Below, one piece after another: positions 1 to 4,961 of a stretch of DNA of 8,925 bases. Under the pieces are notes generated by a model that saw nothing but the letters and a program-made list of their open reading frames with translations, was not told where the DNA came from and ran no database searches. The first letter of the stretch is position 1. The number at the start of each line of letters is the position of its first letter. A program made the position numbers and the translations under genes. Origin of the DNA: Acidobacteriota bacterium (GTDB lineage: Bacteria > Acidobacteriota > Blastocatellia > Pyrinomonadales > Pyrinomonadaceae); contig JAFBAJ010000571.1 of assembly GCA_019247865.1 (NCBI GenBank), positions 1 to 8,925 on the forward strand, in the 5' to 3' direction.

Positions 1-342
1 GATGATGGCCTGCTCGCTCATCCAGACGAGAGCCTTGCGCGCTGTAGCCGATGCCACGCCTGCCAACTCGATGAGCTGCTCCCAGGCCGTCTGCCACTTC
101 TCTTCCCTTTCGCAGCCAGTAAACCTGAGAACTCCGTCGCGCTCCCATAGCTCTGTGGGTGCATTGATCAGGCACAGATAAATTTTGCTCATCTGGGAAG
201 TGACCTTGGTGGCTTCTTCCGAGATGAGCGCACGGATCACTTCACAGTCGAGTTGACGGAAGTTGGTGCGATACTCTTGAGAGCCGAGTTGAGTGCGCCG
301 AACGAAGCGTGGCGCGTACGCGGTTAATCCTGTTGCTGACAT
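1..342 (-). CDS. Partial winged-helix-like DNA-binding protein (possible replication protein), 3' end outside window
   Basis: Reading leftward from ATG at 342-340, an uninterrupted frame of 114 codons runs off the window edge. It begins MSATGLTAYAPRFVRRTQLG. An AGAGG (plus-strand 347-351) lies 4 nt upstream of the ATG. The first ~75 residues are mixed charged and helical. Residues ~80-113 (W-Q-T-A-W-E-Q-L-I-E-L-A-G-V-A-S-A-T-A-R then K-A-L-V-W-M) read like a helix-turn-helix of a winged-helix domain. I do not recognise the family securely. The gene is divergent from a ParA operon and shares with it a ~375-bp gap containing repeats. That is where a replication initiator or a control gene of a plasmid-like element is often found, so a replication or regulatory role is inferred from context only. 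The carboxy-terminal part is not visible. Confidence 0.72.
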   Translation of the reverse strand, partial: MSATGLTAYAPRFVRRTQLGSQEYRTNFRQLDCEVIRALISEEATKVTSQMSKIYLCLINAPTELWERDGVLRFTGCEREEKWQTAWEQLIELAGVASATARKALVWMSEQAII

Positions 343-368
343 ATCGCCTCTCGTCTGATTAAAAAGGC

Positions 369-398
369 TTGACAGCGCGCGACAGTTGACTAAACTGT
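369..398 (+). promoter_or_regulatory. Candidate rightward promoter with overlapping inverted repeat
   Basis: TTGACA (369-374) is followed after 16 nt by TAAACT (391-396). An inverted repeat ACAGTT (382-387), 5-nt spacer, AACTGT (393-398) overlaps the -10 side. This could be a regulated promoter or an operator controlling either divergent gene. No ORF starts close downstream on the plus strand, so a transcript from here would have a leader of over 300 nt covering the repeat array, or would be a small RNA. This rests on pattern only. Confidence 0.3.
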
Positions 399-449
399 AG
401 ACGGTTTTTGAGTACACAAATACCGCCTCGCCATCAAGCGAGTTTCTGA

Positions 450-496
450 TTTGACCTGGAGCGTTCGGTCGTCAAACTTGTCCGCTTCAGGTCGAA
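450..496. repeat. Imperfect 14-bp inverted repeat in the divergent gap
   Basis: The left arm TTTGACCTGGAGCG (450-463) and right arm CGCTTCAGGTCGAA (483-496) pair at 12 of 14 positions around a 19-nt spacer. The element lies between the divergent winged-helix gene and the par operon, upstream of the 15-bp repeat array. It could be an operator, part of an origin, or an RNA hairpin. No U-tract follows, so an intrinsic terminator is unlikely. Confidence 0.4.
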
Positions 497-584
497 TTAT
501 TTCCGGGACTCTTTAAAAGCCGCCCACTTAATCGATCAAGCTATCTACCACGCAATCTAGTTCCTGACAATCCACAGTATTTTC

Positions 585-659
585 TACCACGGTTACTTTT
601 ACCCCCCTAAATATTACCGGGGTAAATTCTACCGGGGTAAATTCTCCCCCGGTCATCTC
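585..659. repeat. Repeat array A: five tandem 15-bp iteron/centromere-like units
   Basis: Five contiguous 15-bp units start at 585, 600, 615, 630 and 645. Units 3 and 4 are identical (TACCGGGGTAAATTC); the others are variants of TACC-NN-GGTA followed by an A/T-rich tail. The core is a 4-bp inverted repeat around two bases, as expected for a dimer-bound site. The array ends 31 bp before a promoter candidate for the operon with parA. Related arrays occur at 2022-2096 and 2435-2494. The likely role is a partition centromere, an operator or a replication iteron; the sequence alone cannot choose between them. Confidence 0.8.
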
Positions 660-689
660 GGGAAATAATGGAAAGCGATGTAAAAGTGA

Positions 690-716
690 TTGACGGGAAG
701 TAAAAGGGTCTATACA
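690..716 (+). promoter_or_regulatory. Candidate promoter of the HTH-parA operon
   Basis: TTGACG (690-695) is followed by TATACA (711-716) at a short 15-nt spacing; TACAGT (713-718) would give 17 nt. The predicted start of transcription near 723 leads directly to a GGAGG at 734-738 and ATG at 751. Array A lies immediately upstream, so a protein bound there could autoregulate the operon, as is common in partition loci. Confidence 0.4.
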
Positions 717-750
717 GTTGGCCCGAGAAACTTGGAGGTTTATTAGCTCA

Positions 751-954
751 ATGGCTAACGGGAAAAAAGCTAAACAATGGATGACGACGACCGAGGCGAC
801 GAGCTATCTGGGGGTCTCGTCTAAGACGATGGCACGCCTGATCCGCGACGGCGTCGTGAAAACGCATGATCATCCTCTGGACCGTCGCAAAAAGTTGGTT
901 CGATTTGCTGACATCACCCGTCTGAAGGAGGCGGCAGACCGTGCGGCGGCGTAG
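751..954 (+). CDS. Small helix-turn-helix protein, excisionase/MerR-like (HTH_17 type)
   Basis: The 67-residue product is a single small DNA-binding domain. Residues 10-31 (W-M-T-T-T-E-A-T-S-Y-L-G-V-S then T-M-A-R-L-I-R-D-G) form the helix-turn-helix. Residues 43-59 (L-D-R-R-K-K-L-V-R-F-A-D-I-T-R-L) form the strand-and-helix wing typical of excisionase-family/HTH_17 proteins. The open frame reaches back to TTG at 718, but ATG at 751 is preferred: GGAGG at 734-738 lies 12 nt upstream and the domain starts soon after. It is the first gene of the operon, 34 bp before the ParA ATG. It may be the operon repressor, a directionality factor for the recombinase at 3421, or an accessory protein of the 15-bp repeats. 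The fold is fairly secure; the role is inferred. Confidence 0.75.
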   Translation: MANGKKAKQWMTTTEATSYLGVSSKTMARLIRDGVVKTHDHPLDRRKKLVRFADITRLKEAADRAAA

Positions 955-988
955 CTCTTAGAGAATTAAATGAGTGGAGCAGCCTGAG

Positions 989-1852
989 ATGAAGAAAACA
1001 CATATCATTGCAATTGCCAATCAGAAAGGCGGAGTCGGAAAGACCACGACGGCGGTCAATCTGGCAGCAGCTCTGGCTGTCGCGGGATATGAGGTGGCGC
1101 TGGTAGATTGTGATCCGCAGGCTCATGCTTCCACCTTCGTTTACGACCGAGAAAAATTGGATGTCGCTCTGACCGATGTGATTTGCACCCGCTGGGATCA
1201 TTCACAGCCCGGCAGGCCGACTCGAATGAATTTCGAGCCTATCCAAAGCGCGGTTTATCAAACCTCCTTTGAGCGGCTGGATGTTATTCCTTCTAATCTC
1301 GGACTGGCAGCATTTGACAGGGACACGGCTCAGGCCATCGACCGTCTGGAAGAGGCATTGCGCGAAATCTCCGAGCATTATGATTTTCTGATTCTCGATT
1401 GCCCTCCAAATCTGGGCCTTCTTTTTACCGCTTCTTTGAAAGCCGCCGAGCATGTGATTGTTCCCATTGCGGCTCAGTATCTGCCTCTGGAAGGCGTCGG
1501 AGATCTTCTTTTAAGCTTAGATGAGATGATCGCGCGGAGGAAACTGAACATATTGGGTGCCTTGATTACCTTATTCGATGCGAGAACGAGTCTCTCCCGC
1601 AATGCTGTGGAGGCCGTCCGCGCTGATCAAACATTAGGTTCCAAGATATTCGAGACCATCATCAGCGTTAATACCAAGCTGGCGGAAGCACCTGCTTATC
1701 ACGTACCTATCTACTCGTATCAAACGCAGACCGCCGGCTCGTCGCGAGCCATCCAGCAGTTCGATGAATTAGCGGCTGAGGTCTTATCGCGTCTCCAATT
1801 ACCTGCGCAAAAGAAAGAGGAAAGCAAGCGGGCGATGCATATAGCCAAGTGA
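989..1852 (+). CDS. parA: ParA-family partition ATPase
   Basis: The 287-residue product is a deviant Walker-type ATPase of the ParA/MinD superfamily. It shows K-G-G-V-G-K-T-T at residues 13-20 (signature lysine K13, P-loop K18), D-C-D-P-Q at 40-44 and I-L-D-C-P-P at 135-140. It ends with the usual S-S-R-A-I-Q-Q-F-D-E-L-A segment. There is no N-terminal HTH extension, so it belongs with short (type Ib or chromosome-like) ParAs. Such proteins bind DNA nonspecifically as ATP dimers and move DNA through a partner protein bound at a centromere. An upstream GTG at 974 is in frame, but ATG at 989 is preferred: GGAG at 976-979 lies 9 nt before it and the Walker A motif then sits at the normal distance. 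The next gene starts 11 bp after the stop, suggesting an operon and a partner product. Confidence 0.93.
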   Translation: MKKTHIIAIANQKGGVGKTTTAVNLAAALAVAGYEVALVDCDPQAHASTFVYDREKLDVALTDVICTRWDHSQPGRPTRMNFEPIQSAVYQTSFERLDVIPSNLGLAAFDRDTAQAIDRLEEALREISEHYDFLILDCPPNLGLLFTASLKAAEHVIVPIAAQYLPLEGVGDLLLSLDEMIARRKLNILGALITLFDARTSLSRNAVEAVRADQTLGSKIFETIISVNTKLAEAPAYHVPIYSYQTQTAGSSRAIQQFDELAAEVLSRLQLPAQKKEESKRAMHIAK

Positions 1853-1863
1853 GCCTATAAATA

Positions 1864-2430
1864 ATGACTAAGCAGACGAAAGAGCAGGAAGAGCCTCGCA
1901 AACCCGGACCGAAGTTCGGCCGCTCTGTCCTGCCTGAAAACTTCCAGATTCGCCGCTCACCCTCTCCTATGGCTGATCTGCTAGAGGATGCTCAGCGGAG
2001 AAGTCCGGATGATGTAGCGCGCACCCCGGTAGATTCTACCCTGGTAAAAATTACCCCCGTAAATATTACCCCGGTAGAATCTCCTGTGGTTGATGCGGCT
2101 CGGCAAGAGGAGCCTTTGCCGGAGATTGCGCTTTTTCTTGATGTTATCCTCCCTCGGTTCCCACCTGCACGCCAATCTATTCTATTGCGCCTGTATCGCT
2201 GGAGCGAGGGTTGGGAACGAGAACTGGTAGTCAGCACTCCTCGTCTTGCCGCCAAGACAAATATGGATGAAAAGTCTTGCCGCGCCCATCTACATGCCTT
2301 AATTGCTGATGGCTACGTGCTTAGAAGCATGGAGGGCGAACATCATGCGCGATTCGGTGGGCACGACAGGGCGGCTCGCGGACTGATCTTACGTCTTTCA
2401 GCCGCAGCTTTAGCGGACCTTGTATCTTAG
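1864..2430 (+). CDS. 188-aa winged-helix protein with in-frame pentapeptide repeats, candidate ParA partner
   Basis: I do not recognise a named family. Residues 1-50 are charged and proline-rich (K-P-G-P-K-F-G-R), probably disordered and possibly the ParA-contacting tail. Residues 54-78 repeat T-P-V-x-S/I (TPVDS, TLVKI, TPVNI, TPVES, then PVV), encoded by 15-bp repeat array B. Residues ~85-180 look like a MarR-like winged helix: helices around 92-113, a helix-turn-helix near 123-150 (S-T-P-R-L-A-A-K-T then C-R-A-H-L-H-A-L-I-A-D-G-Y-V), and a basic/His-rich wing around 155-169. It follows parA by 11 bp with only a weak ribosome site, so translational coupling is plausible. Position after parA and proximity to repeat arrays suggest the centromere-binding adaptor or a replication-control protein. 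DNA binding is likely; the specific role is inferred. Confidence 0.72.
   Translation: MTKQTKEQEEPRKPGPKFGRSVLPENFQIRRSPSPMADLLEDAQRRSPDDVARTPVDSTLVKITPVNITPVESPVVDAARQEEPLPEIALFLDVILPRFPPARQSILLRLYRWSEGWERELVVSTPRLAAKTNMDEKSCRAHLHALIADGYVLRSMEGEHHARFGGHDRAARGLILRLSAAALADLVS
2022..2096. repeat. Repeat array B: five 15-bp units inside a coding region
   Basis: Units start at 2022, 2037, 2052, 2067 and 2082. They match the array A motif: CACCCCGGTAGATTC, TACCCTGGTAAAAAT, TACCCCCGTAAATAT, TACCCCGGTAGAATC, and a divergent last unit TCCTGTGGTTGATGC. The array lies wholly inside the 188-aa gene. Its period of five codons keeps the reading frame, giving the T-P-V-x-S/I linker. The third unit differs from the second unit of array A at one base. 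Confidence 0.82.
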
Positions 2431-2434
2431 AATT

Positions 2435-2494
2435 AACCCCGGTATCTTTTACCCCGGTAGATTTCACCCCGGTAAAATCTCCTGCGGTTCGATT
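2435..2494. repeat. Repeat array C: four 15-bp units between convergent genes
   Basis: Units start at 2435, 2450, 2465 and 2480: AACCCCGGTATCTTT, TACCCCGGTAGATTT, CACCCCGGTAAAATC and TCCTGCGGTTCGATT. The last unit resembles the last unit of array B (TCCTGTGGTT), so the two arrays share an ordered end. The array begins 4 bp after the stop of the 188-aa gene. It ends 10 bp before the probable ancestral stop of the facing ParB-like gene at 2505-2507. It is noncoding in the annotated frames. Confidence 0.78.
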
Positions 2495-2504
2495 GGCTTG
2501 GAGA

Positions 2505-2657
2505 TCAAATCTTCAAAATCTCACGTTGTACAGGTTTTCTTCGACGTTCTATCTTAGCCAAGACCGCCCATAGGGGCTCGCAGGCTCGCAAGTACTCTTC
2601 CAATAAATCATCAGTCAAATCTTCCGGGCGGATCTCCCGGAGCGTAAATCCCAGTCT
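2505..2657 (-). pseudogene. Displaced C-terminal coding frame of the ParB-like gene
   Basis: Read leftward, this frame opens right after a TAA at plus-strand 2658-2660 and closes with TGA at 2505-2507. Its 50 codons give a natural-looking sequence: LGFTLREIRPEDLTDDLLEE, then Y-L-R-A-C-E-P-L-W-A-V-L-A-K-I-E-R-R-R, with no obvious start codon or ribosome site. It is one frame away from the end of the 2611-3276 gene, whose last ~15 residues look unnatural. The simplest reading is a single-base indel near 2655 that cut a longer ParB-like protein; a read error would look the same. Two compensating shifts are also possible, since the third frame briefly reads Y-D-E-I-K-D-W-D-L-R. Confidence 0.45.
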
Positions 2658-3276
2658 TTAATCTCGTCGTAAAAAGATGGGTCGGATCATACGGATCGAA
2701 GTCCTTTAAGTCTTCCGGCAATTCAGAATTTGCACCTGTTTCAGACGTATCAGCTGTTTTGAGTAATTCCTCGACACGCTGACGAAGCCGAGCGCCCGAA
2801 AGCCGTGCCTGGATGTGAGCATTCAAGAGATCAGAGCGTTTACGGAGGGCTTGTCCTGGCGTAAATCCCAGTTTTTTTGAGGAGAGTCTAGCCAATTGTT
2901 CCGCCTCAAAAAGGTTGATTTCATTACGCGAGAGCGCATCCTGCACGTCGGAAGGGAAGTCGAGGATTCGTAAATAATGGTCCACGAAGCTCGCAAACGA
3001 CACTCTGCCGGATGTTTCACGCTCGAGGATGGTGCGCATGTGAGAGGCCACGTTAAGAAGCGTTATGCGTTCGAATCGGGTAGGACGGCCGCGCTTGGTA
3101 TCTGTGGCCGGGTAGCGCTCCAGATGTCGCGCGGCCCGCAGGAGCCGTATTAACTCTTTTTCATTGCTAGGGATAATTTGAGGGAGGGCTTCTCGTAGGA
3201 GGTCAAAGACGGAACGGATGGCTGAACTTGAAGCAAATTGGTCGCTCCGTCGCTCTCGTCTGTAAGTAGCTCTCAA
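2611..3276 (-). CDS. ParB/KorB-type HTH protein lacking the CTPase domain
   Basis: The 221-residue product has a recognisable ParB/KorB helix-turn-helix region at about residues 90-132: G-R-V-S-F-A-S-F-V-D-H-Y-L-R-I-L, then D-F-P-S-D-V-Q-D-A-L-S-R-N-E-I, then F-E-A-E-Q-L-A-R-L. This matches the ParB pattern of an LRLL helix, a P-x-x-V-Q turn and an I-x-x-x-x-A-x-x-L helix. The N-terminal CTP-binding domain and its G-E-R-R motif are absent; residues 1-85 are helical and basic (K-R-G-R-P-T-R-F-E-R). The start is TTG at 3276, because a TGA lies two codons upstream and no ATG occurs before residue 80; the ribosome site is poor. The gene faces the parA operon and diverges from the recombinase. It could be a second adaptor or regulator of the 15-bp arrays. 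The C-terminus is probably displaced by a frameshift. Confidence 0.68.
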   Translation of the reverse strand: MRATYRRERRSDQFASSSAIRSVFDLLREALPQIIPSNEKELIRLLRAARHLERYPATDTKRGRPTRFERITLLNVASHMRTILERETSGRVSFASFVDHYLRILDFPSDVQDALSRNEINLFEAEQLARLSSKKLGFTPGQALRKRSDLLNAHIQARLSGARLRQRVEELLKTADTSETGANSELPEDLKDFDPYDPTHLFTTRLKTGIYAPGDPPGRFD

Positions 3277-3289
3277 AGCTCAGCCAGAC

Positions 3290-3300
3290 CTCTATTAGAG
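3290..3300. repeat. Short perfect palindrome CTCTATTAGAG
   Basis: CTCTA, a central T, then TAGAG lies 14 bp upstream of the TTG start of the leftward ParB-like gene, in the divergent gap. The position fits an operator close to the transcription start of that gene, but an 11-bp palindrome can arise by chance. Confidence 0.25.
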
Positions 3301-3359
3301 ATATTGTTTCACAGCGAGGTTATATTACAGATAGAATCAGCAATAATCCATGACTTTCT

Positions 3360-3400
3360 AACTAAGATTACCAGACTTGTTAAGTCTGGTAACCTTAATT
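3360..3400. promoter_or_regulatory. 41-bp dyad upstream of the recombinase: operator or recombination site
   Basis: The left arm AACTAAGATTACCAGACTT (3360-3378) and right arm 3382-3400 pair at 17 of 19 positions around a 3-bp GTT spacer. The innermost 11 bp are perfect. It lies 20 bp before the integrase ATG, between divergent genes, so a terminator is unnecessary and no U-tract follows. The TACC/GGTA bases inside the arms echo the TACC-NN-GGTA core of the 15-bp repeats. It could be an autoregulatory operator or part of an attachment/resolution site for the recombinase. Confidence 0.55.
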
Positions 3401-3407
3401 CTATGCT
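3378..3407 (+). promoter_or_regulatory. Candidate promoter of the recombinase gene
   Basis: TTGTTA (3378-3383) and TATGCT (3402-3407) are separated by 18 nt. The -35 falls at the centre of the 41-bp dyad, so a protein bound there should block transcription. The predicted start is only a few bases before ATG 3421 and no ribosome site is visible, suggesting a leaderless or very short-leader transcript. Confidence 0.4.
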
Positions 3408-3420
3408 ATGATGCGTCTCT

Positions 3421-4440
3421 ATGAGCATAGAAGAACCTCAACAAGATCGGGAAAAGCGGTCTCAAGCCCTCCAGTTAGCTGGTCAGACCGCTGACTTGGC
3501 GCTGCTCAATGCCATCCATCTCTGGGCCGCCGCCACGACTGACGCTGAGAGCGCCTGTTGTGAAGATCTACTTCGAAGCAAACGCCAAGCTGTTTCTTCA
3601 TTCTTCGCCCACTGTGGCAAGCACCCGGGTGAGGTGACCGCGCTCGACGTGAAGAGCTGGCGCGACGCTTTGGAAGGGAAGGGATTTAAGCCGGCAACTG
3701 TCTACGCTCGCATCTCCCGCCTCTCGTCTTTTTACACTTGGGTTATGCGCGACCCGGCCCTTGGCCAGTTCATCACCAGCAACCCCGCCCAGAATGCTCG
3801 ACCCAAGTGCCCGAAGCCTTACCAGACCGAAAGCTCGAAGGCGCTCGATGATGAGCAGATCAGCGCCCTCATCCGTGTGGTCATGGAGAGGGCCGCTGCT
3901 GGAGACGTGGTCGGAAAGCGTGACTACGCGCTACTACTAATGTTCATCACAACCGGCATGCGCCGCCAAGAGGTCATCGGGCTGCGAGGCTCAGACCTCG
4001 AGTTGAGGAATGACGATCTCGTCGTACGGTGTCGGGTGAAAGGCGGGGACTACGTGGGCCGTGCGGTTAATGAGCCACTGGTGCGAGATGCCCTTTTTGA
4101 TTATCTCAGAGCATGCGACCGGACGAACGCGTTCGGGAGTGACCGCCCGCTCTGGACCCGTCACGACCGGGCGGGTCGAGCTGGTGCGCCGCTCTCTTCG
4201 CACTCCTTCTCAAAAAACCTGAAGGGCTACGCGCGCGCTGCCGGCATCGAGAAGATTCATATTCACCAAACTCGTCATACGTTCGCACGGATAATTTCTG
4301 AAGAGACCGGCAGCATCGTCGAGACGCAGGATGCTCTAGGACATAAGAACCTGGCTACGACGCGGGTCTATATAGGTAGGATCGCAGTGAAGCGCGATAG
4401 GCACAGCCAGCAGATTATTTCACGATTGAGCATTAAATGA
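3421..4440 (+). CDS. Tyrosine recombinase/integrase with complete active site
   Basis: The 339-residue product is a phage-integrase-family site-specific recombinase. An N-terminal SAM-like core-binding domain covers about residues 27-120 (R-S-K-R-Q-A-V-S-S-F-F, then Y-A-R-I-S-R-L-S-S-F-Y-T-W). The catalytic domain follows. All conserved residues are visible: R181 in T-G-M-R-R-Q-E, K207 in R-V-K-G-G-D, H282 and R285 in H-Q-T-R-H-T-F, H308 in L-G-H-K-N, and the nucleophile Y317 in R-V-Y-I-G. Length and layout fit XerC/D-like or integrase proteins of mobile elements. The sequence does not show whether it integrates the element, resolves multimers of a plasmid, or both. Beside parA and iteron-like repeats, multimer resolution for stable inheritance is as plausible as integration. 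The 41-bp dyad just upstream is a candidate control or recombination site. No ribosome site precedes ATG 3421. Confidence 0.93.
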   Translation: MSIEEPQQDREKRSQALQLAGQTADLALLNAIHLWAAATTDAESACCEDLLRSKRQAVSSFFAHCGKHPGEVTALDVKSWRDALEGKGFKPATVYARISRLSSFYTWVMRDPALGQFITSNPAQNARPKCPKPYQTESSKALDDEQISALIRVVMERAAAGDVVGKRDYALLLMFITTGMRRQEVIGLRGSDLELRNDDLVVRCRVKGGDYVGRAVNEPLVRDALFDYLRACDRTNAFGSDRPLWTRHDRAGRAGAPLSSHSFSKNLKGYARAAGIEKIHIHQTRHTFARIISEETGSIVETQDALGHKNLATTRVYIGRIAVKRDRHSQQIISRLSIK

Positions 4441-4490
4441 TTGTTGTTTCGTGTGCGAACATAGGCATGACCGAACTAACACTGACAAGT

Positions 4491-4529
4491 TTGCGCAATA
4501 CTCAGGCAATTTGTGTAATAATATTATTA
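4491..4529 (+). promoter_or_regulatory. Weak promoter candidate and A/T palindrome after the recombinase
   Basis: TTGCGC (4491-4496), 17 nt, then TGTAAT (4514-4519) could be a promoter for the short ORF at 4597. TAATAATATTATTA (4516-4529) is a perfect 14-bp palindrome overlapping its -10. The rest of the 4441-4596 gap shows nothing else I can identify. Confidence 0.22.
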
Positions 4530-4596
4530 AAACGCGTTGGGTGCTATGGTCGGTAAGTTACGCTCTCCCGGCATGATTTCCTAAATCCAGCGCGTC

Positions 4597-4905
4597 GTGT
4601 ATCGGGCTGTTCTTTTCACTGAACATCGCCCCAATGATTTATCCCATACAAAGTTAACGCGTGCCAGAAGCTGCTTCTGGTGCTTCGACAGTAAGTTGGC
4701 TCATGAAGATACAATTGAACTGGAAAGCTCAACGGACTTCACTGACCGAGTAGCGTTACTCGTTCAGCGTGATGAAGCCATCATCTATGTGGACACGTCC
4801 TTCCTGATGTGGCTAACGAAGATCGGTCGAACCTCACGCCGACAATTGCTTGATTGGTTAATAGAGCCTTGCACATTAATTCAAAAAGAACTGCATAAAC
4901 CATAA
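4597..4905 (+). CDS. Hypothetical protein, probable N-terminal fragment of a PIN-like nuclease
   Basis: The 102-codon frame has a GTG start and no visible ribosome site. Residues ~61-92 (A-I-I-Y-V-D-T-S-F-L-M-W-L-T-K-I-G, then R-R-Q-L-L-D-W-L-I-E) resemble the first strand and helix of PIN-like domains, where D-T-x-x-L supplies the first metal-binding aspartate. A complete PIN domain needs about 100 more residues with further acidic positions. Here the frame ends ~10 residues later in an unremarkable tail, so the gene looks truncated and probably inactive. An in-frame ATG at 4546 would start a longer protein but is separated by TAA at 4582-4584, which also suggests decay. It may be a toxin remnant or debris next to the integrated element. 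The PIN assignment rests on one motif. Confidence 0.4.
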   Translation: MYRAVLFTEHRPNDLSHTKLTRARSCFWCFDSKLAHEDTIELESSTDFTDRVALLVQRDEAIIYVDTSFLMWLTKIGRTSRRQLLDWLIEPCTLIQKELHKP

Positions 4906-4909
4906 CTTT

Positions 4910-4928
4910 TATTCATTTCACATGAATA
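4910..4928. repeat. Short inverted repeat between the ORF remnant and the 952-aa gene
   Basis: TATTCAT (4910-4916) and ATGAATA (4922-4928) flank a 5-nt spacer in the gap between the 4597-4905 ORF and the stop of the leftward 952-aa gene. As RNA it would form a weak A/U hairpin, so terminator activity is doubtful. Confidence 0.2.
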
Positions 4929-4961
4929 TATGTGCAAAGCCTCTCACAGAGCTAAGTTTGC

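Noticed and set aside
567..576. DnaA box (CAATCCACA-like)
   Set aside because: It differs from the consensus at two of nine positions and no second box is nearby.
585..659. CRISPR array
   Set aside because: Units are 15 bp and contiguous with no unique spacers, and there are no cas genes.
974..988. GTG start for ParA, five codons upstream of the chosen ATG
   Set aside because: GGAG at 976-979 overlaps that GTG and is correctly spaced for ATG 989.
914..1201. Minus-strand frame over the parA start
   Set aside because: It is a shadow of parA and the small HTH gene, with no domain and no ribosome site.
1981..2255. Antisense frames over array B with tandem T-G-V-I-F-T or G-G-N-F-Y-Q-G peptides
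   Set aside because: The peptide periodicity is the 15-bp DNA repeat read from the other strand. The sense frame has a complete winged-helix gene in an operon, and these frames lack a start context.
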